Shown here in pieces: positions 26,485 through 34,756 of a DNA stretch of 64,000 bases. The notes below the pieces were generated by a model. It ran no database searches and was not told the origin of the DNA. It saw only the letters and a program-made list of their open reading frames with translations. Both the position numbers and the translations under genes were made by a program. The DNA is from CAJCIY01 sp964245825 (lineage in GTDB: Bacteria > Actinomycetota > Actinomycetes > Mycobacteriales > CAJCIY01): contig CAXTNT010000004.1 in the NCBI GenBank assembly GCA_964245825.1, forward strand, positions 169,970 to 233,969. The letters are read 5' to 3'. The first letter of the stretch is position 1, and each line of letters begins with the position of its first letter.

Positions 26485-27891
26485 ATGTCCGACGACGCGT
26501 CTTCGCCGGTAGGCTGGTCTGCCGCGCAGGGCGAACGGCTGCGTCAACGGCGAATCGCGCTTGGCCTGCGACAGCAAGACGTCGCCGACCGCGTGCACCA
26601 GCCGCGCACCGTGGTGTCCAATTGGGAGAACGGGTCCCGTGCGCCCTCGCCAACGTCGCGTGAGATGCTTGCGATTGCTCTGCAGGTGTCGGTTCAGGAC
26701 ATCGACCTTGCACCGGCTCACGCGGTGGCAAGCCCGCGCGTTACCGGCCCGGATCGGTGGCGCGACATGTGGCCGGTCGTCAACGGCTATCTCGGCCCCG
26801 GGGGGCAAAGCCGTCTAAAAATTTTCACCCGCCAGGTCGACATTTTCCAGCGCCTCGCCACCGCCGAGTTCGCTCAAGCCCGCTGGCACCAGCTGCACGC
26901 CGCAACCGCCAGTCTTCGCGTCGAACTGCAGGAAACGATCCGCAATGTCGGCGCGCAAGGGAAAGGGCCATGGGCCGACGACGGGGCCGAACTGGCCGCC
27001 GTGGTCCGACGATTCCTGCAACTGGGTACTGGGCCGTTGCCGTCGCTCACCGTCACTGCCGAGCTGTGCGGAATCCGCGTCTTTCTCGTCGCAGTTCCCG
27101 ATGGCACCAGCGGTCAGTTACGCGGTCTCGTCTGCCCGGTCGATGGCCTTGGTGCGGCAGCGCTGATCAATTCGGACCTGGATCCCGAGCTTCGGCTCAG
27201 CACGCTGGCGCGGTTGCTGGGGAGCGTCCTGCTGTCGACGTCCGCCAGCATTGTCATCACGGCGGCCAACACGACGGCCGGAGCGACGAAGCGCCCCCGG
27301 GGGCGGCACGCCACGGTGACCGCGTTCGCCGACGAGTTTGTCCTGCCGCCCTCGGCGCTGGTCTCCTGCGCCAACACCGTGCGGCGGATGACCGTCCTAA
27401 GTCCTGAAGGGCCCGGCGACCTGTTCGAACGGAATGCACTTGAGGAACTCATCAGCACGTATCGTGCGAGAAGGAGCGCCACGTACTCCCGCTACCTGAA
27501 CGTCCTCGGAAGACCGCGATCGACTTGGGCCGCCGAAGCGACTTCATCTCAAACTGCCGGCGATGGCAACCGCAACGCCGCCTACGGTGGGTTCAGCGAT
27601 GCGCGGCCGCCGTACGCGGACCGACGCGAGCTCGAGCGCGCCGGCTTCACTAAGCGACCCGGGATCTCACCCGGCAAGCCCCGCAAGTCGCTGCCCTACC
27701 GCCCACGCCTCGCCGACCTGCCGCGCGGCTTCGTCGACCTTCTGCTCGCCGAGCTGGCTGCAAAACGGTTCAGCATCGCCGCAATCGCGGAACTCACCGG
27801 AATCGATGAGCGGGAGATTGAGGGCAGGGCGGCGCCACACGCCGCGAACCACTTTGACGATGTTGCTGAGCAGGAGTTCTCGGTTGCGTGA
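26485..27891 (+). CDS. Xre-type HTH regulator with degenerate ImmA/IrrE-like domain
   Basis: 468 aa. Residues 14-70 are a lambda-repressor-like HTH (LRQRRIALGLRQQDVADRVH...VSNWENGSRAP). The middle (about 190-300) aligns by pattern with ImmA/IrrE metalloproteases: LINSDLDPELRLSTLARLLGSVLL sits where HExxH normally is, and FADEFVLPPSAL where the following helix is, but both zinc histidines are missing, so proteolysis is unlikely. The C-terminal 110 residues form a second helical domain rich in Arg/Pro with a possible HTH. RBS GAGAGG upstream. Its stop overlaps the PIN gene start by 4 nt (GTGA). Likely the antitoxin/autoregulator of a PIN toxin. Confidence 0.82.
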   Translation: MSDDASSPVGWSAAQGERLRQRRIALGLRQQDVADRVHQPRTVVSNWENGSRAPSPTSREMLAIALQVSVQDIDLAPAHAVASPRVTGPDRWRDMWPVVNGYLGPGGQSRLKIFTRQVDIFQRLATAEFAQARWHQLHAATASLRVELQETIRNVGAQGKGPWADDGAELAAVVRRFLQLGTGPLPSLTVTAELCGIRVFLVAVPDGTSGQLRGLVCPVDGLGAAALINSDLDPELRLSTLARLLGSVLLSTSASIVITAANTTAGATKRPRGRHATVTAFADEFVLPPSALVSCANTVRRMTVLSPEGPGDLFERNALEELISTYRARRSATYSRYLNVLGRPRSTWAAEATSSQTAGDGNRNAAYGGFSDARPPYADRRELERAGFTKRPGISPGKPRKSLPYRPRLADLPRGFVDLLLAELAAKRFSIAAIAELTGIDEREIEGRAAPHAANHFDDVAEQEFSVA

Positions 27892-28553
27892 GCCCCCCAC
27901 TGGTCCCTACTTCGCGCCGATTCCCTACCCTTTCTGGAGCTATCGAGGTCTGCGATACGACCCGGCTCCGGCATCTCGGCCTGCTGGCAGCTCTCGAAGG
28001 CCGCTGGGAGTGGATCTTCGGCCCGCAGGGACTCACTGTGCCGCGTCAAGTCATCGATCCCGACGACCCGGTTGGAGAGGTTCTCGTCGAGTTAGGGCCG
28101 CAAGACCTCTGCGAGCTCGCCCGAGCCGAGCGGCACCATTACGTCCAGTACGAACACACCGGCGACCGGGATGCTTGGACGCGGGCGCACGCGCTCGAAC
28201 AGCTGCGACGACATCCGGAGGTGCGCGTCGTCGACCCTAGTGCTGACGAATTGGACGATATGGCGGCGCTGGAGGCAAGGGCGACTCTGGCCGACCCGAA
28301 CAGGCGCGTCGCCCTGGGCCTCGGCGAGCGGGCCGTCCTTGCGATTGCCTCCAACCGCGACTGGCTCGCCGGCCTTGACGACGGAGCCGCGCGGCAGATG
28401 GCGACCGAGTGGGGCGTCACTGTCGTCACCACGCAAGACTGGCTAAGAAGTCTGGCCCCGGACGTGATCGACTTCAACACGGCCGAGGACATCAACGCCC
28501 GCATGCTGGCTGGCGGGTTCAGAGGGCAGGAGCCGCCTCTGTTGCACCACTGA
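27888..28553 (+). CDS. PIN-domain-like protein
   Basis: 221 aa, GTG start coupled to the Xre gene. The order of acidic residues fits a PIN nuclease: Asp in EVCDTTRLRHLGLL (about 23), Glu in LGLGERAVLAIASNRDW (about 146), Asp in VVTTQDWLRSL (about 182). PIN ribonucleases cut RNA and are toxins in many toxin-antitoxin pairs. Here the pair Xre-(degenerate ImmA)/PIN resembles the COG2856-PIN type. About 390 bp without a gene follow. Confidence 0.78.
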   Translation: MSPPLVPTSRRFPTLSGAIEVCDTTRLRHLGLLAALEGRWEWIFGPQGLTVPRQVIDPDDPVGEVLVELGPQDLCELARAERHHYVQYEHTGDRDAWTRAHALEQLRRHPEVRVVDPSADELDDMAALEARATLADPNRRVALGLGERAVLAIASNRDWLAGLDDGAARQMATEWGVTVVTTQDWLRSLAPDVIDFNTAEDINARMLAGGFRGQEPPLLHH

Positions 28554-28941
28554 CGGCGGGGTTGCAGCAGACGCCAGACCAGGCACCCGCACGGGTCTGC
28601 CGGAGCGCATTGGTCCTGATCCAACCTTGGAGGCTGTGACGCGACGATCAGCCTGGGCAGACGCTCCGGCGCTGCCTGCTGATGCCGGTCCGACCTACCG
28701 CTGCCCCGGGGAGTCGAAAGCGCGATCCCGCCCGGGCCAGCGGGTCGATCGCCCACCACGTCACAGGGGCCGCCGCCGGCAGTGCGCCACCGCCTCTCTC
28801 AGCCCTTGACGGGCACTGTCTGCGCCCAGGTCGAACCCGGCGGCGGCCCGGGCGGTCCGGAGGCGGCTCTTGGCCCGGCTCGGCTAAGTCTCGTATCTTT
28901 GACGCCCTGGGCGGCGAAGGCCCGCCGTTAGGGGAGGCTGC
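28554..28941. other. Intergenic stretch before tcmP
   Basis: 388 bases with no supported gene. GGGGAGG at about 28932 is the ribosome binding site of the next gene. No strong terminator hairpin after the PIN gene is seen. Confidence 0.5.
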
Positions 28942-30135
28942 GTGCCGACGAGACCGGCAAAGGTTCCGTGGGCACGTGATCCGCACACGGCCGCCAAGCA
29001 CGAGATCTACCGCCTGTATCTGACCCGGTGGTTCCCGATCCTGATACGGGCCCGGGGCTTCAACGGCGATGTGACCTACGCGGAGGGCTTTGCCGGTCCC
29101 GGCGTCTACGAGGGCCTCGAGCCGGGCTCGCCCGTGATCGCCCTAAGGGTGCTGCGCGCAGATGCGAGCCTCCGCGACCGAGTGAAGAAGGTCCGGATGT
29201 TGTTCGTCGACGCCGACGAGCGGTGCACCGAACTCCTCGGCCGGCGTCTCGAGGCGAGTCCACCTGCGATGGCCCTGGACGCCTACAGGGAGCACGCCAT
29301 CGACGTCCGGGTCGTCCACGGCGAGTGCGAGCCTGCCCTTGAGCGGCTGCTCGACGAGACCGGCGCGTGGGGACACCCGATGCTCGTCGTCTTGGACACC
29401 TTCGGCGGCGCGGTCTCCGCACGGCTCGTCGCCCGGGTCGCCGGGAACCCGGCGGGCGAGGTCATCGTGACGTTCCAGCCCCAGTACTTTGCCCGGTTCG
29501 CCGAGACAGGAGTCACCGAGGGTGACGCCGTCTTCGGCGACACCGTGTGGCGCGCCGTGGAGTCTCAGCCGTCGGCGACGAAGGCGCGGTGGCTCCTCGA
29601 CCGGTACCGCGAGACCGTCCGTCGCGCTGGGTTCGCCTATGTTCTCGACTTCGAGCTCGTCGACGCGCGCGGACAGGCTCTATACCTCGTGTTCGCGACG
29701 AACAGCCAGCTCGGGCTGAGAAAGATGAAGGAAGTCGTATGGGAGGTCGACGATGTCGCGGGGGTCCGGTACCGCGACCCTCGCGACCCCGACCAGGAGA
29801 CCCTTGCAATTGAGCTGGAGCCTCAGACCTCGCCGCTACGCCGCCTCCTCCGTGACCACCTAGCGACGCTCCCCGAGGGCACCGCGCGTGTCAGCGACCT
29901 TCGCGCCCACGCGTTGTTCGAGACCGTCTACAAAGAGTCTCAGGTCGTGCCGGCCGTCCAGCGTATGGCGGACGACGGGACGGTCGAGCTGAGCGGAGGC
30001 GGCCCCGTCCGAATCGGCAGCACGATCCGGCTGTCCCGAGGACAGGCCCAATCGACTCCCGCCTCGCCGACCGGGTCTAGCGTCCGCCTCGAGGCGCCCG
30101 CGCGAACGCCCGGACAGGAGGCTTGCGGTGGCTGA
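28942..30135 (+). CDS. tcmP: Three-Cys-motif partner protein TcmP
   Basis: 397 aa, GTG start behind GGGGAGG. Family features: N-terminal HTAAKHEIYRLYLTRWFPI, FAGPGVYEG, FVDADERC and the LVVLDTFGG block of a nucleotide/SAM-like Rossmann fold, then TFQPQYFARF; C-terminal winged-helix-like segment from about 300 (LLRDHLATLPEGTARVSDLR). TcmP genes are named for constant neighbourhood with a three-cysteine-motif protein, which is the next gene here (8 nt overlap). The pair is widespread in mobile and defence-rich regions. Biochemical role unknown; a nucleic-acid modifying function is inferred from the Rossmann core. Confidence 0.88.
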   Translation: MPTRPAKVPWARDPHTAAKHEIYRLYLTRWFPILIRARGFNGDVTYAEGFAGPGVYEGLEPGSPVIALRVLRADASLRDRVKKVRMLFVDADERCTELLGRRLEASPPAMALDAYREHAIDVRVVHGECEPALERLLDETGAWGHPMLVVLDTFGGAVSARLVARVAGNPAGEVIVTFQPQYFARFAETGVTEGDAVFGDTVWRAVESQPSATKARWLLDRYRETVRRAGFAYVLDFELVDARGQALYLVFATNSQLGLRKMKEVVWEVDDVAGVRYRDPRDPDQETLAIELEPQTSPLRRLLRDHLATLPEGTARVSDLRAHALFETVYKESQVVPAVQRMADDGTVELSGGGPVRIGSTIRLSRGQAQSTPASPTGSSVRLEAPARTPGQEACGG

Positions 30136-30898
30136 CGGGACGGCCATCGAATGGACCCGCGGGTTCGAGGGACGCAAGGGCGCCACATGGAACCCGACGA
30201 CTGGTTGCGACCGAATCTCCTCGGGATGCGACAACTGCTACGCCCTAACGCTCGCTCGGAGGCTCAAAGCCATGGGCACGGCGAAGTACCAGGCTGATGG
30301 GGACCCACGGACTAGCGGTCCCGGGTTCGGCGTCGCCACCCACCCGGATTCGCTCGGCCTCCCCCTGACGTGGCGGTCGCCGCGGCTCGTCTTCGTTAAC
30401 AGCATGAGCGACCTCTTCCACGCAAAGGTCCCGACCGCATTTGTCAGACAGGTCTTCGCGGTTATGGATTCGACGCCCCAGCACACTTACCAGGTGCTCA
30501 CAAAGCGGCCGCGCCGCGCTCGACTCCTCGGCCCTGACCTTCCTTGGCCTGCCAACATCTGGCTGGGCACGACGGTAGAGGACCGCAGCGTCCTTGACCG
30601 GGTCGAGGAACTCCGGCGCGTGCCCGCGACTGTTAGGTTCCTCTCCTGCGAGCCGCTACTCGGACCGCTCGACGGCATCGGGCTCGCGGGCATCCACTGG
30701 GTGATCGGTGGCGGCGAGAGCGGAAATCGACACCGCCCAGTCGACCCCGGATGGCTCACCGGTCTCCGCGACGCCTGTCAGACTGCCGACGTTCCCTTTT
30801 TCTTCAAGCAGTGGGGTGGGCGAACGCCCAAGGTGGCGGGCCGTCTCCTCGACGACCGCACTTGGGACGAGTACCCGCGGATGCCGTCCCTCTCCTAA
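30128..30898 (+). CDS. DUF5131 (phage Gp37/Gp68) three-Cys-motif protein
   Basis: 256 aa, GTG start with AGGAGG at 30116-30121 inside tcmP. Seen: IEWTRG...ATWNPTTGCDRISSGCDNCYALTLARRL, whose C-x6-C-x2-C cluster looks like the iron-sulfur site of a radical-SAM-like TIM barrel; then TWRSPRLVFVNSMSDLFH, VLTKRP, NIWLGTTVED, FLSCEPLL, WVIGGGESG and FFFKQWGG, all hallmark DUF5131 blocks. Probably a metal-cluster enzyme acting on nucleic acid or nucleotide together with TcmP. Coupled to tcmP by 8 nt overlap. Confidence 0.9.
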   Translation: MADGTAIEWTRGFEGRKGATWNPTTGCDRISSGCDNCYALTLARRLKAMGTAKYQADGDPRTSGPGFGVATHPDSLGLPLTWRSPRLVFVNSMSDLFHAKVPTAFVRQVFAVMDSTPQHTYQVLTKRPRRARLLGPDLPWPANIWLGTTVEDRSVLDRVEELRRVPATVRFLSCEPLLGPLDGIGLAGIHWVIGGGESGNRHRPVDPGWLTGLRDACQTADVPFFFKQWGGRTPKVAGRLLDDRTWDEYPRMPSLS

Positions 30899-31032
30899 AC
30901 GGTGATCGGCAACGGGCGCCCTGACCGGCGAGGAGATCCAACGAGATCGCAAGATCGCATCCCTCTTAGGCGGTCGATTCCTCCGGCCCGACCGCGCTAC
31001 TGGGCCCTTTCTTTATCAGGCGGCACGGGCTG

Positions 31033-31440
31033 TCAATTGGAATTGGCCACGTTCTCGAAGTACGTGAGGTTCGAGGTCAGGTGGTCGTCGTCCAGCAGTC
31101 GCAGGAACTTGAAGCGGTGCTAAATGTCGGACCAAAGACCAGGGGCGCGTCTTCGGCCTTGCCTTCGATGGATACCTGGATTCGCGGGTTGTCGCGCACA
31201 AACTCGACCGGTCGAGGCATCGTCACCACTCCCTGGCATTCCGCGAAATGGTCGATCCTTAGAGCGGGGCCGGCCATCTTGCTCAGCATTGGGCTGAGTA
31301 GGCGCGGCGACGCGGAGGTCATCGAGAGCCTCAATCCGTAGCAGCGCGAGTCCTTCGTCTGGTCTACAGCGGCGCACCACATGTGCGGCATCAGGTCTGC
31401 GACCCAACACCCCTCGGGCTCTCCGGACGGTAGACCGGTG
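31033..31440 (-). pseudogene. Broken gene, KwaB/DUF4868-like C-terminus
   Basis: On the minus strand one frame reads GLRLSMTSASPRLLSPMLSK and, further on, MPRPVEFVRDNPRIQVSIEG followed by APLVFGP. After a frame change and an in-frame TAG (31120-31122) it ends FKFLRLLDDDHLTSNLTYF-ENVANSN with a stop at 31033. The closing LLDDDxLxSxLT...NS pattern is, from memory, the C-terminus of DUF4868/KwaB-type proteins (Kiwa defence). It lies downstream of the E1 gene on the same strand. No intact start or N-terminus was found; the rest of 30899-31642 shows no gene. Confidence 0.45.
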
Positions 31441-31642
31441 CACGGTTCATGGCACCATGGGCCAGCGTGGATCCGGTCGATCGCGGGCACACATTGCGGC
31501 CGCAGCGTAGGCACCTGGGGGCTGCCCGGCCGGCGGGTTCCGGCATCTGCGGTGAACATCTAGCGCCGCCAACAGGTGTGGTTCAGAGTTCGACAACTGT
31601 CCCTTCGAGGACCCTCCGGTGGCACCTTGCGCCTTGCTCGAA

Positions 31643-33106
31643 TCAGGCTCGGGTCTGCTGCACCTGGTTCTTCGGATCAGAACTTTCGTTTCGCGGCGGG
31701 CCCGTAAGGCTCCCATAGGAGACGAGTGGGAGGCTGATTACCTCGGCGGCCGTCAGTGCTGTCGCCGCGGTTGCTTCGGCGGTCAACAGGTCGTAGGTCA
31801 GTACGTCGTGCCCGATGCCGCCGTGAAGCTCGCGGCAGGCCTCTGCGACCGCCAAGGTCGCTGCGATGACGCCGACGAATGAGGCGCCGACGGCCTTGCC
31901 GGCGAGCTCGACCAGACCGCAGGCGTCGGTCCGGGCCGTGGCGTCCTCGAACGCCGGCTTGTCGGGAACCCGGGTGGGCGACGGCTCGTCCTGCCAGGCC
32001 GGCACCTGTGCGCTGGTGAGATGTCCGGGGAAGCGGCGAAGTACGAGGGAGGCGTAGTCGGTCGCTCCAGTTCCGAGTCCGACGTCGATCGCTGCTTTCC
32101 AGTGGACCGATGATGTCAGACGGCGGGTCGGCAGGTTGTCGACGCCGAGCAGAGCGACGTGTGCTTCGGCCGCGTGGATGCGCAGGTCTGTGCCGAGGTT
32201 CCGCTCGATGATGCGGGTCCTTAGGCCGGCAGCCTCGAGCTGCGATGCGACGACCCGTGTCTTCGGACGAGTGACGTGATCGAGGCGCGTGAGGACACCG
32301 GTGGAGTGGGTCGAGTCGGTGACATGGTCGGTGTCCTGGAGCACGACTTCGACGGCGGCGGAATCGCCGTATCCGAGCAGCGTGATCACCCAGGCGTAGG
32401 CCTGTCCGAGGTGCCCGAGTCCCACCAGCCACCAGGCGTACGGCGCGTGCGCCATCGCCGGTGGCATCACCAGGGGCGTGGTGCGCGCGGAGCCCGAAGG
32501 GTCCCATAGGTCGATTGTGATCGAGCGGAATCCGCTGTCGCTCCCGGCTCGGCCTCGGTTCCAGTCGAAGGCTTCGGAGACCGCAAGCGCGCCGGCCCCG
32601 ATGGCAGCGAGGACACAGGGGCTGTCGCCGCCGTCGAAGGTGCGTGCGTCGTCGCCTGCGACGGGACGGACTGCCGCCGTCCAGTCGTGCCAGGTGGCCC
32701 GCAGACGACAGAGGGGGCTCGTGACGCCGGTCGGGGTGGGGCTGCCGCCGATCAGGATGGTCGGCCACATCTCCGCCTCGGTGATCGACGCGTCGGGTAG
32801 CCCGATGGTCGCGCCCTCGGCGGTGATGACCTCGGCGAGGGTCTGGTTCCGCCAGACGCCGCCGTTGATGGTCGTGTCGGCTGCGTCTACTTCGACGTGG
32901 ACGTGTCCGAAGGCGCGCTGCGCGGTGACCAGTGCGGTCAGCAGCGCGGCCTGGCCGAGATCGCTTGTGCAGGAGGGGGTGTCCGCCACGAGGACGATCC
33001 CCGTCTTGGAGTGGCTGCTGATGGCGTCCTCGATCGTCGGCGCGGTGCCGTCGTGCATGCCGAGCAGGGCGGTTCTGTGCACTGCTTCGGGGTTGATCGG
33101 GGTCAT
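31643..33106 (-). CDS. E1-like (ThiF-fold) ubiquitin-activating enzyme, BilD-like
   Basis: 487 aa from ATG 33106, overlapping the JAB gene stop by 4 nt; the frame is open further upstream but only as shadow. The N-terminal half (1-225) is a beta-rich domain of unknown type. The C-terminal half is a ThiF/E1 adenylation domain: GLGHLGQA nucleotide loop (about 236), LQDTDHVTDSTHSTG for ATP/Mg, an Arg-rich strand ERNLGTD, and VALLGVDNLPTRR. A cysteine in TDACGLVELAGKAVG (about 415) is the likely thioester-forming residue. It would adenylate the Ubl C-terminus and pass it to the E2. Fourth gene of the operon, as bilD is in Bil systems. Confidence 0.87.
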   Translation of the reverse strand: MTPINPEAVHRTALLGMHDGTAPTIEDAISSHSKTGIVLVADTPSCTSDLGQAALLTALVTAQRAFGHVHVEVDAADTTINGGVWRNQTLAEVITAEGATIGLPDASITEAEMWPTILIGGSPTPTGVTSPLCRLRATWHDWTAAVRPVAGDDARTFDGGDSPCVLAAIGAGALAVSEAFDWNRGRAGSDSGFRSITIDLWDPSGSARTTPLVMPPAMAHAPYAWWLVGLGHLGQAYAWVITLLGYGDSAAVEVVLQDTDHVTDSTHSTGVLTRLDHVTRPKTRVVASQLEAAGLRTRIIERNLGTDLRIHAAEAHVALLGVDNLPTRRLTSSVHWKAAIDVGLGTGATDYASLVLRRFPGHLTSAQVPAWQDEPSPTRVPDKPAFEDATARTDACGLVELAGKAVGASFVGVIAATLAVAEACRELHGGIGHDVLTYDLLTAEATAATALTAAEVISLPLVSYGSLTGPPRNESSDPKNQVQQTRA

Positions 33107-33711
33107 GACGACGCGGCCCTTCTGCGCGTGAGGCGTTGACGGATCCGGTGACGGATTGCCGGCGCGATGCGGGCGACGGCTGCTCGGGCGTGCGCGATGC
33201 CGCGGCTCCGGTGCAGGGGGGCGGTGACATCGAGCACGGTCGCGACGCCGGGTCCGTAGAGCGATGTCCACGAGCCGTCCTGCTGGCGGAGGTGAGCGCC
33301 GAGTTGATGAGGTCGCGGCGCATCGGCGGCGAACTCGGGTGCGATGAAGGCGACGTGACCCGCGATGCCCACCATCGGGTGGGTAGCGTCGGTGTGGCTT
33401 TGCGCGACGTGGCGGCTCGGATGCGTGTGAACGTCGCCGACGACCTTGGTGTGCGTCTCGCGACATAGAGCGCTGAGCTGGGAGTAGCCGGCGGCACGGA
33501 AAGTGATCCCGCCGGTGAGCGACGACGGGTCGAGATCGTCGTAGTAGGCGATCGAGACGACATCGAACGGGGGTCCAGCGTCGTCGGGCAGGCGAGACCC
33601 GAGCAGGAACGCGCCGGACTCACGAACACCGCCACCGCGCTTCGCGAGCTCGCGCATCAGCTCGTCGTAGAGCGAAGCGTTCATCCTCAGACCGTGACGA
33701 GGGGCGTTCAT
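33103..33711 (-). CDS. JAB/JAMM metallopeptidase (deubiquitinase-like), BilC-like
   Basis: 202 aa from ATG 33711, which overlaps the E2 stop by 4 nt (ATGA); a second ATG lies at 33684. JAMM motif complete: Glu in RESGAFLLGS (about 33), H-x-H in GDVHTHPSRHVAQSHTD (about 99-101) with the Ser and Asp at the right spacing (S-x-x-D). Zinc isopeptidase expected to mature the Ubl C-terminus or remove it from targets. The C-terminal 60 residues are Arg/Ala-rich. Coupled to E2 upstream and E1 downstream. Confidence 0.9.
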   Translation of the reverse strand: MNAPRHGLRMNASLYDELMRELAKRGGGVRESGAFLLGSRLPDDAGPPFDVVSIAYYDDLDPSSLTGGITFRAAGYSQLSALCRETHTKVVGDVHTHPSRHVAQSHTDATHPMVGIAGHVAFIAPEFAADAPRPHQLGAHLRQQDGSWTSLYGPGVATVLDVTAPLHRSRGIAHARAAVARIAPAIRHRIRQRLTRRRAASS

Positions 33712-34190
33712 CCGACGTGGCCCGCCGCGACAGAGGGGAGATGGGCGCTGCGGAGTTCGTGATGGACCTCGCTCAGGTAGAACGAGATCGTTCTCGATGC
33801 GTTCCACGCCCGGTCCGGGTAGGCCCGGGCCCAGTCCGGGTGCGTGCTCAGGCCCACGCGGTCGCATGCCATGTACGGCGCGTTGCCGTTCTGCACGGAC
33901 CAGTCGGGCCGGAAGACCTGTGGGGCCGTGCCGCCCGTCGGCCACATCGGCACCGGCAGGACGATGCCGCGGATGAGGTCCCACGGTTGGCCAGCTGGCG
34001 CGATGGCCGGGTAACCGTCGACGACCAGTCTCAATCCCAGCTGCTGGCCGTCGCCGGCCGTGACGCCGACGAAGAGGATCGGCCACTCCAGCGGCGCGAT
34101 CCTCCAGTCTCCGGCATCGACGCCGTTCTGAACGACGTCGCTGAGCAGATCGCGTCGCAGACGAAGGCTGCCGGGGTCGGGGCTCAGCAT
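33708..34190 (-). CDS. E2-like ubiquitin-conjugating protein, BilB-like
   Basis: 160 aa. Matches the compact bacterial E2 pattern: strand PILFVGVTAGD, then VDGYPAIAPAGQPW (P-x-x-P region of E2 folds), the active-site block APYMACDRVGLSTHPDW, in which Cys (about 107) is the thioester acceptor and H-x-D-W follows, and a C-terminal helix SRTISFYLSEVHHEL. It would take the Ubl from the E1 and load it on targets. Starts 4 nt after the Ubl stop and overlaps the JAB gene, so the operon is translationally coupled. Confidence 0.86.
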   Translation of the reverse strand: MLSPDPGSLRLRRDLLSDVVQNGVDAGDWRIAPLEWPILFVGVTAGDGQQLGLRLVVDGYPAIAPAGQPWDLIRGIVLPVPMWPTGGTAPQVFRPDWSVQNGNAPYMACDRVGLSTHPDWARAYPDRAWNASRTISFYLSEVHHELRSAHLPSVAAGHVG

Positions 34191-34194
34191 CGAG

Positions 34195-34662
34195 TCAGCC
34201 CTGTGGACGGACGAGGTGGATGAGGTTCACCACGAGGCTGCAGGCCGTCGCGTACGCCCCCACGGGGATGGTGGCCACGAGGTCGGTCTCCTGACCGGGG
34301 AGCCGCAACACCAGGTCGGCGGCAGTCGCCGTGTCGATCTCCAGCTTCTTGATCACATCCGCGCGGAGCTTCTTCACGAGCTCGCCGGGGCGCGCGGTGA
34401 CCTGCGCCTCATGTCCGGCGTAGTCAGCGGTGACCTTGATCTCGTGACAGGGGTGCTTAATCACGTGGCCGTGGTCGCTGGTCTCAAAGATCTCCACCAG
34501 CGTGAGCTCGATGTCGATCTCCTCGGCGGTGCCGACCCGGTACACGTGCTCGTCGGCCTCCACGACGACGAGCTCGCGTAGCCGCGAGTCGGCCGCGGCG
34601 TCGGGGTGCGTGAGGGGTGCCGGGGTACCTGGGGAGTGGATGTGGAGTCGCACTGCATGCAC
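34195..34662 (-). CDS. Ubiquitin-like protein, BilA-like, ending in Gly
   Basis: 155 aa, first gene of the operon, GTG start (a second GTG at 34653) behind AAAGGA. Two beta-grasp-like halves: about 28-62 (ELVVVEADEHVYRVGTAEEI) and about 72-155 (CHEIKVTADYAGHEAQVTAR... then ...GELVKKLRADVIKKLEI). The last residues are LVRPQG, so the chain ends in a free glycine as mature ubiquitin does and would not need trimming. A two-domain Ubl is the ISG15-like layout described for BilA. Expected to be adenylated by the E1, passed to the E2 and attached to a target; in characterised Bil systems the target is the phage central tail fibre. Confidence 0.8.
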   Translation of the reverse strand: MHAVRLHIHSPGTPAPLTHPDAAADSRLRELVVVEADEHVYRVGTAEEIDIELTLVEIFETSDHGHVIKHPCHEIKVTADYAGHEAQVTARPGELVKKLRADVIKKLEIDTATAADLVLRLPGQETDLVATIPVGAYATACSLVVNLIHLVRPQG

Positions 34663-34756
34663 CTGTCCTTTCAGGCCGGATGGCCTAAGGGGTGCAGACC
34701 CGAACGGATCTGCTAGACCAGTGTGCCATAAAAATCCAGGAAACGGTACAGATCAG
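34663..34756. promoter_or_regulatory. Divergent promoter region, Ubl operon and HTH-ImmA pair
   Basis: The 94 bp between the divergent Ubl gene and the small gene at 34757 must hold both promoters. It has an A-rich CCATAAAAATCC segment near 34728 and a short inverted repeat CAGACC/GATCTG. No site is proven. Confidence 0.35.

Noticed and set aside
34502..34756. 5' extension of the small gene at 34757
   Set aside because: It lies antisense inside the Ubl gene; the ATG at 34757 is the first start outside it.
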